The position numbers and the translations under genes were made by a program. Under the pieces are notes generated by a model. That model did no database searches. It was not told the DNA's origin and saw nothing but the letters and a program-made list of their open reading frames with translations. Of a stretch of 64,000 bases of DNA, positions 34,825 through 45,984 are shown in pieces. Numbering within the stretch: position 1 is the stretch's first letter; each line of letters begins with the position of its first letter. The stretch comes from Callorhinus ursinus (Eukaryota; Chordata; Mammalia; Carnivora; Otariidae), in NCBI RefSeq assembly GCF_003265705.1, contig NW_020313057.1, positions 7,293,089 to 7,357,088 on the forward strand, written 5' to 3'.

Positions 34825-35925
34825 TCTGGGACAATCAGCTGGGGTTGGATAGTTGATCAACATACCCATGGATCCTCCATCATTCATGTAAAGATGGCTT
34901 TCTCCCCTGGGCAGGCTTCTTGGAGTAAACCAGCTGAAGACAAGAAGAAAAATTTGAAGTTGTTTTAAGGATGGGTTGGCTCAGTATATGAAAATGACAG
35001 TGTAAAAATGGACAGTGGCTGCGATAAAATCACATTTAAGGTGACCTTGAGAAATAGTAAAGGAAAAACTTGAAAATGGATGAAGTTTTTAGCAGTGTAC
35101 AGGTCATCAGCCTTGTGTGGAAGAAATGGCTTAAGGTTAGACTGTTTTTATTGCTGGCCACTGGCAAGTAGCCTAGCTAGCTGCCCAGGGGCTCATAGGA
35201 AAAGGGCCAGAAGATCAGAATCAAGAAGGACCTAGTCAGAAGCATGTAGATAGAGATGTAGAATAGCTTGGAAATGTATCCCATGTCAGTGCCCACCCAA
35301 AAGCATGCACTAAGGAAGTGTCACTGAACAAACAAGTAGAGAAAGTGCTTGGCTGGTTCACATTAGTCAGTCTTCATCATTTATTATCCTGGAACTGGAC
35401 ACATGAAGAAAGTGGCCAGGGCAGAAGACTTGGAGGCTGTTCATTGGCTCATCAACATAGATTCTTACTTACCAAGACCAGACTACCCTGCCTTTGAACT
35501 TCCAAACTGCCAGGAGCAGATATCAAAGCGGAGCCCTCAATCTAGCATTATTCCATGAGGAAACCAACCAGTCACTTGGAAGCACCCTATTCCAGTGTGT
35601 CCCTTGCATCCTGGAGCGGCCAATGCTTCTTCCTCACAGTGCTAGATATCTATGTCCTCTTGGTAGAAGTTTGCCTTTCTTGTCAGCAGAGCCTCAGAGA
35701 GCTCTGCTCTCCAGGGATGTAAGGAATGATTGATCTCCTGTTCTGGAATACCACACAAGATAGTATTGGGCCAGGAGACCCATTTAATGCTGAAGGAGAT
35801 GCATGAAGGGGCCCATTAACAGGGGCTTCACTGGTCATTTTATATCCCTTCCTTGAACAACCCTTCGTCATCTGGAGAGAAAGACACACAGGGGAGCTGG
35901 CAACATGTGTGGAACTCATCATCAC
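34825..35925 (+). mobile_element. ERVL-type endogenous retrovirus pol remnant
   Basis: A decayed class III (ERVL/MaLR-like) internal fragment. The 34960-35340 part resembles the RNase H region of pol ('ggatgggttggctcagtat', 'gaaatggcttaaggttagac', 'tgtatcccatgtcagtgccc'). The 35390-35920 part resembles the integrase N-terminal region ('gaagaaagtggccaggg', 'tggaggctgttcattggctc', 'ggaataccacacaagatag'). The order is right for pol, but there are many stops, frameshifts and gaps, and no LTR lies on either side. Identification is by remembered family pattern. It has no coding capacity. Confidence 0.7.
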
Positions 35926-36664
35926 AGTTCACTAAAATCACGTGAACCAAAGAGAAGTGGCCCTATACATACAGAAAAGAAGAGCAGAAAGTTGATTTTC
36001 ATCTGTGGGTCTTAGCAACATGTTTTAAGGGATAGACATGGATGGGTGATCATTAGTCATAAAGGTGGGCATCCCTCATTAAACTGCTGAAGAGAATGAA
36101 AGCCTCCAGGGTTGAGAAGGTTCAAAGGCCTCCCTAAAATGTACTTCCACACTGAGTGCTTTGTGCCTAATTGCATCACTCAAATTACCAGGCAAAAAAG
36201 GCAATGTGACTTAATATAAATCTGGGGTTCTGTGAAGACAAAGATTCATTTAGGCACACAAGGTATTCTTACTGTTCTTAAACACAGTTGTGTAATCTCT
36301 GGAGATCTGCCTTAGTCTGATAAATACATCACATCAATAATGTAATGATGAGGCTGTTAATAGAATCTGTATCATATTTCATTTTCACATTTCTGTTTCC
36401 TCAGGGCTGTTCTGGAATTTGATGATAATACTCTCCATGGGGGATTGGTACTGATATTTTAATGTTGATGAAAATATATAATGAAGGAGTATTTTGGAAG
36501 TATTCTTTGAGTATGGAACCAAATGCTCTCACGTTCAGGGGATCCATTCTAAATACTTATTTCTTTGTCCATACCCTTAATAATAGTAGTAGAAATAATA
36601 AAAAAAATAAGTATTTATTATATGATATAAAAAATGATTGCTTATAGTACAAATAATAAATACG
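35926..36664. other. Unassigned 0.7 kb
   Basis: No gene recognised. The left part may continue the ERVL remnant; I cannot show it. Confidence 0.3.
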
Positions 36665-37030
36665 GAAGGAGAGTCAATAAAATACATTGAACACTTGCTG
36701 TGTGCCAGGTATTACACTGGGGTGCCTTTACTTGTTATCATATTTAAATTTTCACCCTAAGGACAGCATTTTTATGTATAGTCTGTATTTTATTTTATTT
36801 TTTAATAAACTATTGTCACTATGCTTTACATTAATTCCTGACACCTTATTAAACTTACAGCTGAAAGTTTGTACCCTCCAGTCCAAATTTTAGACACACA
36901 CAGAAAGAAGGAGACAGAATGTTTAAGAAACCTGCTTGCCCCTGGTTTCATAGCTCAGTAGTGAGATTGTCCTTAACTTAAATGTGAATTCATTATTTTC
37001 TGACTCCAGTTACTGTATTCTCTCAACTGC
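36665..37030 (+). mobile_element. MIR SINE split by a later insertion
   Basis: The left half has 'cattgaacacttgctgtgtg' and 'ccaggtattacac' (36686-36717). The right half has 'cctgcttgcccctggtttcatagctcagtagtgag' and 'ttttctgactccagtta' (36930-37013). The two halves are parts of one MIR separated by a non-MIR piece at about 36782-36895. Confidence 0.72.
36782..36895 (-). mobile_element. L1MA-type 3'-UTR fragment within MIR
   Basis: 'aataaactattgtcactatg', 'acattaattcctgacacc' and 'cagctgaaagtttgtaccct' are the reverse complement of the L1MA 3'-UTR block that also occurs on the plus strand near 8210-8290. Confidence 0.6.
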
Positions 37031-37419
37031 ATCATCTTAACTAAAATATCTTTCAATATGACACATGTAAAAAGGTAAAACATAAAAATATCTTTTATAG
37101 TCCTATATCAGAAGGAAGACATTATATTATGGTGGGAAGGCCAAGGTTTTACCAGCTCTCACAGACAGAAGTTGGGAAGAGTCCTATGAGAAAGAATCTT
37201 CCTAACAGATATTTTAATGTAGTGGGAGCACAGAGAAGGTTATATTATTGAAATGAAGATCCTTTCATTTCCAATAATTCACACAAAAAGGCAGTGTGAA
37301 CTGCAGCTACAGTGAGCCCTTGGCTAATATATCTCAGGAATTCATTAATAGATAAATGAAAAGAGTTGGTAAATGATGACGTCAGACTCAACATCAAGAC
37401 TTGTTTTATTACTGGCATA

Positions 37420-37930
37420 ATATCCCTTTCTGTTCCTGCTTTTTACCATTATTTACACATTTTGTTTGCTGTAAGTAAGCTCGTATCTTCTATTCTGAAT
37501 CTCCTGTTACTGTTTCTATGCATATATTTTTAGCTCTTCTATAAAGTGTGTGTTTTATTTGAGTAGTTTGAAAATGCTGTTATGTTATATGCAGTCTTCT
37601 GAATCTTATATTATCACATTATATTGTTAAGGTACCTTCATAGTTGTGTATGTCACGGTAGTTAATTTATGTTAACTGGTGTATAATATTCCATTGGGTG
37701 AAGACTCCTCTATTCTCTATTGAAAGGCATTTGAGTTTTTCCAGGTTGTTTTTATTTTGAACAATTCTGCTGTGAGCATTTCTTGTACTGTTTTCCTGAT
37801 CTATTTTTGTGAGAGTTTCTTTTGGATATAAAGTTAGGAGTGGAATTGTTAGGTAATAGGATATATGAATGTTCAGCTTTATAAGAGTGACAGTTTTAAA
37901 AAAAAAGTGTTCTCCAATATATATTCTCCT
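37420..37930 (-). mobile_element. Old L1 fragment (ORF2 end / 3' side)
   Basis: 'ggtgtataatattccattggg', 'tgagtttttccaggttgttt' and 'aggagtggaattgttaggta' are reverse-strand L1M words. The left boundary is vague. It may have been one element with 39600-40260. Confidence 0.68.
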
Positions 37931-38050
37931 CAGAAGTATAATAGAAAACCTATAAATTCATATCTGAACTCAAATCTTCTTGGAATTAATGAATTTTGTG
38001 GGACACTTGATTATGTATGAGAAACTTATTTTCAACATAGCCAGTTTTTT

Positions 38051-38586
38051 AAAATTTTTTATTGTTATGTTAATCACCATACATTACCTCATTAGTTTTT
38101 GATGTAGTGTTCCATGATTTATTGTTTGTGCATAACACCCAGTGCTCCATGCAGAATGTGCCCTCTTTAATACCCATCACCAGGCTAACCCATCCCCCAC
38201 CCTCCTCCCCTCTAGAACCCTCAGTTTGTTTTTCAGAGTCCATCATCTCTCATGGTTCGTCTCCCCCTCCGACTTACTCCCCTTCATTCTTCCCCTCCTG
38301 CTATCTTCTTCTTTTTCTTTTTTCTTAACATATGTTGCATTATTTGTTTCAGAAGTGCAGATCTGTGATTCAACAGTCTTGCACAATTCACAGTGCTCAC
38401 CATAGCACATACCCTCCCCAGTGTCTATCACCCAGCCACCCCATCCCTCCCACCCCCCACCACTCCAGCAACCCTCAGTTTGTTTCCTGAGTTTAAGAAT
38501 TCCTCGTATCAGTGAGGTCATATGATACATGTCTTTCTCTGATTGACTTATTTCGCTCAGCATAACACCCTCCAGTTCCATCCACG
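38051..38586 (-). mobile_element. Young L1 3' end with perfect 20-bp target-site duplication
   Basis: A 536-bp, 5'-truncated minus-strand carnivore L1. It includes the last ORF2 codons and the whole 3' UTR (the 38581-38243 minus frame contains the ORF2 tail and UTR read-through). ttcaacatagccagtttttt at 38031-38050 and 38587-38606 is identical, so the insertion is recent relative to its neighbours. Confidence 0.97.
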
Positions 38587-38600
38587 TTCAACATAGCCAG

Positions 38601-38700
38601 TTTTTTCTTTTTTCTTTTTTCTTTTTTAATGGATTGATGGGCTTTGGCCTTTTTTTTCCCTTTTCTTTTCTTTTTTTGCCTTTTACCTTTTTTTTTTTTG
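38601..38700. repeat. T-rich simple sequence
   Basis: Runs of T with C interruptions, overlapping the right target-site duplication of the L1. The lysine-rich minus frame 38792-38493 is an artefact of it. Confidence 0.85.
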
Positions 38701-38709
38701 AAGTAGATT

Positions 38710-39460
38710 TTGTTGGCTACTACTTTGAGAGTGGTTGCATTCCAGTTTATCTTATAAATTTTTTTCTGGAATAGAGACAGTATTGTTTCCATTATTCTAC
38801 CAATAGTAAAATTACATAGATCATAGTCAGAACTATTATTTGAACCAGCCTGGCTTAATTTTTGGAGACAAAATTATTAATAGACCTTATAAGTTGATGA
38901 TATACAATCCCTTTCACATGTCAAAAGTAAGTAATCACTTTTAAACTATAATAGAATAACTTGTTCACAGGTAATTCCTCATACATCAGTGACATCAACA
39001 GACTTCCAAAATGTGAAAAACTTAAAGTCACATCTGCTGATGTCTATTAGTCCTACTGAATTCCATATTTTTCAATAATAATTCAAAACATTTTTCCAGT
39101 TTCATGTAATTTAAAAAATCTTTTGAACAAATTTCCTACATCTTCATTTTCCATATCCAGTAAGGAGTAAGAAAAAAAAAAACCCACACACACAAGGTAA
39201 AGATTTCCTTTCAGTTTAAGATTAGAAAAATCCTTCTGATTGTGTAAGAATTTACAACACTAGTAGATCTTTAGCCATGGTCAGATTTTTATTTCATCAC
39301 CCACACTAAAACTACAACTGAGTTGTTGCCTGAGTGCCTTCCTCAATTCATTTGAAGTTTCAAGTTGCAGACACTAGACTATCACAAGCTATTATATGAC
39401 ACCACTGAAGGAGGTAAAATATAGTCATAACAGAAGCATAATGTTTATATTAGCTGAGGA
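38710..39460. other. Unassigned 0.75 kb
   Basis: No gene or confident repeat. An A/CA run sits at 39172-39195. Confidence 0.35.
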
Positions 39461-39462
39461 AT

Positions 39463-39590
39463 AATAGCTAACATTTAGCTAATATAATAGCTAGCGTTTA
39501 TTGAACAGTTAGTGTATCACATAGTTTTTAAAGTGCTTTATATGGATTAAGTAGTTTAGTTTTCACAGAACTCTGTTTATGGTTATGGTG
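39463..39590 (+). mobile_element. MIR SINE
   Basis: 'aataatagctaacatttagc', 'tagcgtttattgaacagtta', 'aaagtgctttatatggatta' and 'agttttcacagaactctg' follow the MIR 5' half. 'aataatagcta' appears twice, a small internal duplication. Confidence 0.78.
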
Positions 39591-39599
39591 TACTGAGGC

Positions 39600-40260
39600 A
39601 TGATTTGCTCTGCATTTCTTCTATGCCAGATTTGCTGAATTTCTTCAATTTGAAAACGTATATCTTCTTCCTAATTGGGAATATTTTGGATCATTATTTC
39701 TTCTAATGTGTTTTCTGCTTTATTATATCCTCTTTCTGGAGCTTCAGTTACATGTATGTTCATCTTTTAATATTTTCCTACAATTCCTTGAGACTTACTA
39801 TTTTTCTCAACCTTTAAACTTTGTTTTTTCAGATTGAATAATTTCTATTGCTTTATATTCAAGCTTTCTGTCATATTTATTCTGCTGTTAAGCCCATCTG
39901 AGGATTTTTATTTCCATTAATGTGTTTAGCACTAAAATTTACATTTTATTACTTTTATAGTTTCTATTTTAATTTTGATAGTTATAATATCTGTTTTTAA
40001 GTACTTAACTTCTGATCCCAACATCTGTTTCATGTCATTATCATTCTCTATTGATTTTATTTTCCTTTGCAAATGAGTTTTGTTATTCTATTCTTTGTGT
40101 GTCAAGATATTTTTGGATAGTGTCCTAGACATTGTGATTTCAGGTTATGAAGACTCAGGATTCTATTATGTTTCTCTGAAGAGTGTTGATTTATTCCTTT
40201 TTAGCATGCAGTTAACTTGAATAGACTCAAACAAATATTTTTGTAAACACTGAGTCAGTT
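39600..40260 (-). mobile_element. Old L1 5'-side fragment (ORF1 region)
   Basis: T-rich reverse-strand L1M text ('ggatcattatttcttctaatg', 'cttcagttacatgtatgttc', 'ttcaagctttctgtcatatt'). No frame remains. It may belong with 37420-37930. Confidence 0.6.
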
Positions 40261-40565
40261 TTATGTTTTACAGTCTTAGTGTGAAAATAGCCTCTCTTCT
40301 TCTCCCTCAATGATAATTTAATCCTGACATGTGACTAAAGCTTAAGGCAGCTTTGCTTTGACGTTATTATCATTTTCTATAGAGGCAAGACTGTAGCACA
40401 AGTATCTTCATGAATATGCGGCTCAGGCATTTAGCTTCTAGAAAAGTCTTGCCGGCTTTAACAACATGTTGTCAGTAGTAGGTTGTAAGTATATAATGTC
40501 AACGTAAACATCCACATAAAAATTCTCATCCATGTGGGAAAAGCCTCATTAAACAACTAGCTTTT

Positions 40566-40765
40566 TTCCCCTAAGATTTATTTATTTATTTGAAAGAGAG
40601 AGAGCATGAGTGTGAGTTGGGGGAACAACAGGGGAAACAATCCTCCAGCAGACTCCCTGCTGAGTGTGGAGCCTAACACAGGGCTCAATCCCAGGACCCT
40701 GAGATCATGACCTGAGCCAAAAGCAAGAGTTGAATCCTTAACTGACTAAACCACCCAAGCGCCCC
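40566..40765 (-). mobile_element. Can-SINE with 16-bp target-site duplication
   Basis: Minus-strand copy ('aagatttatttatttatttg', 'gatcatgacctgagcc', 'actgactaaaccacccaagcgcccc'). Flanks taaacaactagctttt (40550-40565) and taaacaattagctttt (40766-40781) differ at one base. Confidence 0.97.
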
Positions 40766-40781
40766 TAAACAATTAGCTTTT

Positions 40782-41280
40782 GCTAAAGCTTGTCAAATTA
40801 TTTGGGCTAGAAATCCTGAATTCACATGAGCCATAAGATATAAGCTTCTTAGCATTTTGGCTGTAAAAGAGTGTAAAACTATATTTGCACATATATTTAC
40901 TTATTGCTAAAACTTATTTCAGACCATTATTCCTGCAGATAGTACCTAGAAAAGCCACATAATTAAAAAAATTCTGATGACAATCATAAGAGAGCTATAA
41001 AGGTAACTAATATTAGAAAAGCTAAGATACCAGAGAAACACAGCATTTTGATGTAAACTGGCCCTATATTGCTCTTCTCTTTGAGACATTTGTAGACACA
41101 TAAGAAGCATAGTTTTGAGAGACAGAAAAACTCAGCTGAATGCTGTGGCTAAGTGGCTCAGCAGTTTGAGCAGTCCTATTTGGCTGGGGAGACTAAACTT
41201 TGAGTTCAGGGCTAACAAGATAGCCAGGCAAAGATCTCAGGTGGGAAGGGATTACAGAGGTAGGGTCAACAGGTGCTACC
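40782..41280. other. Unassigned 0.5 kb
   Basis: No gene or confident repeat. The short frame 41115-41336 is unrecognised. Confidence 0.35.
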
Positions 41281-41282
41281 AT

Positions 41283-41494
41283 TTTTATTTTCAATATATT
41301 TGCATTTTTAAATTATTCTTTAAGTATAATAGCTGAGAAGGTAAGTACACTTGTTATATTTACTACTGTATGAGTAGTATTGAAATATCAAGCTTAATGA
41401 TTGAATTTATTTCTCCTATTCTATCCGTTTTTAGTTCATGTATTTTGGCTCTATATTATGAGGTACATAAACATTTAGATTGTTCTTCTCTATT
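41283..41494. repeat. Direct repeat, copy A (about 210 bp)
   Basis: It matches 43154-43362 at roughly 85 percent by eye, including the shared 'agtacacttgttata', 'actactgtatgagtagtatt' and 'cagttcatgtattttggct'-like blocks. Confidence 0.9.
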
Positions 41495-43153
41495 ACTGAT
41501 ATATTTACCCCTCTGTCACTAAGAAATATCTCCATCTCTAGTAATATTCATATTTCTTAACATTTATTTCTTAACATTTATTTCTTAATATAGCCACCCT
41601 AGTTTCTGATGATTATTATTTGAACAATATACCTTTTTGTATCCATTTACTCCAACCTGATTTGTATCTTTGAAGGTAATCTATGTGTTTTAATATTCAG
41701 ATATAGTGGATCTTATTTTTTAATCTAGTCCTATATTCTCTTTGGATATCTTTCTTTTGAGTTTTTAGTCTGTTCATATTAAGTGATTATTGATGTATTT
41801 GAATTTGCAGAGGCCATTTTCCTATTTGTTTTCTGTGTATCTTGCATATTGTCTCTTTATGTCTTTTTAATGTCTTCTATTGCATTAAAATATTTTAGTA
41901 TGTCCTTTTAACTCTTCTATTAATTTTTAATTTATGTCATTTTCAGTTTCTGTTTTGTGGTTACTCCTGAGATTATGAGACACACCTTTAACTCATCACA
42001 ATTTGCTTCAAGTTAGTAATGACTTGATTCTCTTAAAATATAGCATCACTGCATCAGTATATCTCTACTTTCGCCATCCCTCAGCTTTGTGCTATTAAGT
42101 CATATATACTACTTCTATATACTTTACAGAATCAACAATGCAGCATTATAATTTTGTTTTGAACTATCATATGATTTTTAAAAGATTAAAACAGGATGCA
42201 CACATACACACAGAGTCATTTTTTTTTTTACCTACTTGCCATTTCTTGTACTCTTCATTCTTTCCTACAGATCTATGTTACCAACTGGAGTTATTTCCTT
42301 TCAGATTGAAAGATTTCCTTTAGCATTTATTGTTATGCAAGTCTGCTAGCAATGAATTATCTATTTTTGTATATCTAGACGTGTCTTCAATTTAAATTTT
42401 GAAGGATAATTTCACTGGTTATAGTATTTTTGGTTGACAGATTATTTTTTCTTTAAACTTTTAATATTTCATGCACCTGCTTTTGTCCTCCCTTATTTCT
42501 GATGAAAAAAAAATCTTGTTTCTCTGAAAGCTCTCTCTGTCTTTGGCATTTATCAGTTTGACTACAATTGGTGTAGGTGTGGTTCTTTCTCTTTTTCCTT
42601 GTAAATTTCCCTTTCATTCTGGAATTCCCATTACACATATTTTAGAGAAATTGACATTGTCACTGTAGTTTTCAAAATTCTGCTCCCTTTTCTTTAATGC
42701 TGTTTCTTCTGTTCTTGGGATTATGTAATTGCTATAAATTTATCTTAAAGTTTGCCATTTTTTTCTTTTGCTGTTTAAAAATCTCTTGTTAAGCTAATGT
42801 ACAGCAATTTTTTAATTTTAGTTATTTCATTATTCACCTCTAAACTTTCAAATATTTTGTAGTTATCACTGTAATGCTGTGATTCCCAATTTGCTAAATC
42901 AGTTAGACTTTTTTAATTTTAATACCCTGAACATGTTTAATTCTTATCATTGTTGTATTAGCCACTTTTAAATCTTTTGCCTAATTCAGTGTCTGGATTC
43001 ATTCAAAGTCAATTTCTGTTGACCAATTTTTAGCAGAGTAGGAGTCATACTTTCATTTGTTTACATATTTAGTAATTTCTGGTTGAAAACTGAATTTTTT
43101 TATCATATCCTATAGGAAATCTGAACTTTTTTTATTTTCTTCCTCTGAATTAT
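41283..43153 (-). mobile_element. Old L1 segment, ORF2 5' part to ORF1/5' side
   Basis: Reverse-strand L1M text: the endonuclease-region words at 41400-41790 pass into ORF1-side words at 42260-42900 ('gatgaaaaaaaaatcttgtttc', 'ctctctgtctttggcattta'). Strong decay. Its right end abuts a second copy of its own left end. Confidence 0.6.
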
Positions 43154-43362
43154 TTTTTATTTTCAGTGTATTTGCATTTTAAATTATTATTTAATTATAA
43201 CAACTGGGAAGATAAGTACACTTGTTATAGTTACTACTGTATGAGTAGTATTGAAATACCAAGCTATAATGATTGAATTTGTTATTTCTCCTCTCAGTTT
43301 TTAGTTCATGTATTTTGGCTGTATATTGTGGGGTACATATACATTTAGATTTTTCTCTATTT
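43154..43362. repeat. Direct repeat, copy B (about 210 bp)
   Basis: Same orientation as copy A, with starts about 1.87 kb apart. It contains 'tttgcattttaaattatta', 'actactgtatgagtagtatt' and 'ttttagttcatgtattttgg'. Confidence 0.9.
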
Positions 43363-43419
43363 CTCTGGATTCTGAGACTTTTGGTATAAATTGCCTTCAA
43401 CTAATCAATATAAAATAAA

Positions 43420-43455
43420 GGGAGATGTGTGTGTGTGTGTGCACACGCGCATGTG
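43420..43455. repeat. (TG)n / mixed purine-pyrimidine alternation
   Basis: 'tgtgtgtgtgtgtgtgcaca' then 'cgcgcatgtgtgta': an alternating purine-pyrimidine run, the kind of sequence that can adopt Z-DNA. Confidence 0.88.
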
Positions 43456-43459
43456 TGTA

Positions 43460-45980
43460 TAGTTATAGATATCGAGAGAGACAGCGATTTTTTTGAGATC
43501 TTTTCATTTTTTTTTTTGGTCTTGCGTGTCTTAGGCTTTTTTACTTTGGATTTTGTCTAATTACCTTTATTAGCCAGTATTTTTATGGTATCCCTGACCT
43601 AAGTGGATTTAAGTGAGTAAAACTTGCACTGTTTGGAGTATACATCATTTAAGGAATGTTTCTGTGTACATATAATAAATAATATCATACATTATGCAAA
43701 ATTTTATCTTGATATTTTTGATTACCAGTTAAATTTCAGTTTTAAAAAGTATTACCTATGGCCACTAGGTCTGTAGTGTATTAGTGAAATGTGGAATTAT
43801 TCCCTGGGAATTTCTCCTGATAGGAATCTGTATTTGGCATGATCTCTCATAGACTGTGTCTCTGTAGTTTCAGTGGTGGTTATAATCTGATTCTCCTCAG
43901 AGTTATTAAAGACATTAATTCACTGATTTAGGATGGAAGCAAAAGAATAAAAATAAAAATAATAGCAAGTTTCCACCCTGTAGAAATATTCTCATTCCAT
44001 ATTTGCCATCTTAGTTTTCTTGTTAATGACATTTCTTTGCCTGTAGAAGGAAGAAAACATAATATCTTTATGAAAAATCTTTCCTATAACTATTGTTTTA
44101 TTTCCCTTTTTTCCCCTATGAGAGATATAAAGTGCTTATAATAGACCATCAATCCAATAATTTGTTTCTCTTACTATGGAGTTTTATTTATGGGAAATAA
44201 AGGACATCTGGATACAGCATATCGTTAGCAGTAAAGTGTATTTGGAGTCTGAAAATGAGCTTTGGAAAATTTGATGCTACTAATTCTGTTTTATTAATGA
44301 ATGATACTACTTTAAAAACTCCAGTTCAACTGTGACATTATTTTTATTGGTCAAAAATATGTCATCTTTTGCTCTTTTAGTGAGCATAGAAAAGAACATA
44401 TATGGAGAAAGAGTCATTTTACTCTCTGGTTATGTCTATAGAAATGAAAATTAAATCAAACTATCACACAGTGCTATTGCGTGGTAATTGGGAGTATCTT
44501 CACAGTTAAAGTATGTCAGTGTTCAGTCAGCTCCATCATCTGCCACACAACTATTAATGCAGCTGAAAATTCTGCTACCATTTTAATGATACAACATCAA
44601 AAATATATTATAGGGGAACTTGTTTAAAGTAGAACATGTAGCAGTTTCATAAATCTAGTCTCTTTTTCTTCCTAAAACAACCCCAAATTGAAATAAGTTG
44701 CAAAAAAGACTCTCTGGGGAAGAATAATGGCAAGATCATGTTAGGAGGCCAGCCCTCATTTGTCTTTCACATACACATCTTCCACTTTACAGTGGCACTG
44801 ATTAAGTAGAAGAAGAATTGATTAGAATTAGCCATTTGGTCCAATGATCTGCTATATTGATTGGGGAAGTCATGAAACAGTTGTATCTCTCTCATATAGC
44901 ATGATGGTAGTGTTTTAAAATTTTAAATTCCAAGTGTAACTTTAGGAGGGCAAACACAATTATGAAAGAAATAAGTGATATGTCACGTACAGTTCAGCTA
45001 TGAAAAATGTGAAAATCTGTTTTCAGTGTGCAAGTATTTGAATTTAATTCTGATTTATATGTTTATGAACCATATGTTCCCAATATCTAAAGAAAACACC
45101 TCCATACCATTATTGCCCCTTCCAAATATTTCACAGTACATCCCTAAAGATGAACTGTGATACACTTTGCTTTTTAGGTCCGTATCATTCTTGATAATGT
45201 TGATTCAGGTTTGCTTTCCTTGCTCTATGTATGGATTAAAGTTTGTTATGTATTTAGCTATCATTAATAATGCAGGATAACCAGCAGAGGTTCACTAAAT
45301 TAATAAGTCAATATTCACATCCTAAATTTATTTCCCTGGTGTGAGACATTACTTAATTTTCTTATTAAAGGAGCTCTACAGATGTCTCAAATGTCTATCT
45401 GTGAAAATCTTATTACATCTTGTAACATTTCTTGGGAAGTTGAATTATTTTAGTATATATATTTACATATAATGTATATTTAAAAAAAATAAATGCATAT
45501 GTATAAATACATATTTACAGATATGTTTCTACATGGCATTTCCTACTTTTTGTATATGTGGAACTCTCTCAGAGTTTTTGGACTTTTATTTTATGAACTG
45601 AAGTATTCTAGCTCTGGTGTAATGGTCATTTCAAAATAAGATTTGAACTTCTCCAATAATATCCTATTTTAAACCTATAATATTGTGAACTATGTATTTA
45701 TAAAATTCTAACATATATGTGTAAAAGTCAAAAGCTTAGTTATTCTTAGTACATAGAGATGGGCATACAAGCTATCATTTATTTTGAAATATTTTGATGT
45801 TGTGAGATTTTAGAGAAGAATGATAGGACATCATTTTGGATAAACAGAAGTTAAACATTATTTTCTAGAGAATAAATACATTTTCTCAGAGGAAGAGGTA
45901 TCATTAAAAAGCTCCAGTTTATACTTGATAGGCCTTCCATAAATGCCACCGAATTAAAGGTATAATGGCGTGTCATTAAA
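43460..45980. other. Unassigned 2.5 kb, low in visible repeats
   Basis: AT-rich sequence without recognised elements or genes. It could be old unique DNA. Confidence 0.35.
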
Positions 45981-45984
45981 AAGG

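Noticed and set aside
35494..35733. 79-codon frame as a host gene
   Set aside because: It lies in the ERVL integrase-like remnant, out of frame and broken.
38243..38792. Minus-strand frames of 99 and 112 codons
   Set aside because: They cover the L1 ORF2 tail and 3' UTR and a T-rich simple repeat.
41283..43362. A complete LTR retrotransposon with 210-bp LTRs
   Set aside because: The repeat ends do not start TG and end CA, and the body reads as reverse-strand L1; kept as a direct-repeat finding only.
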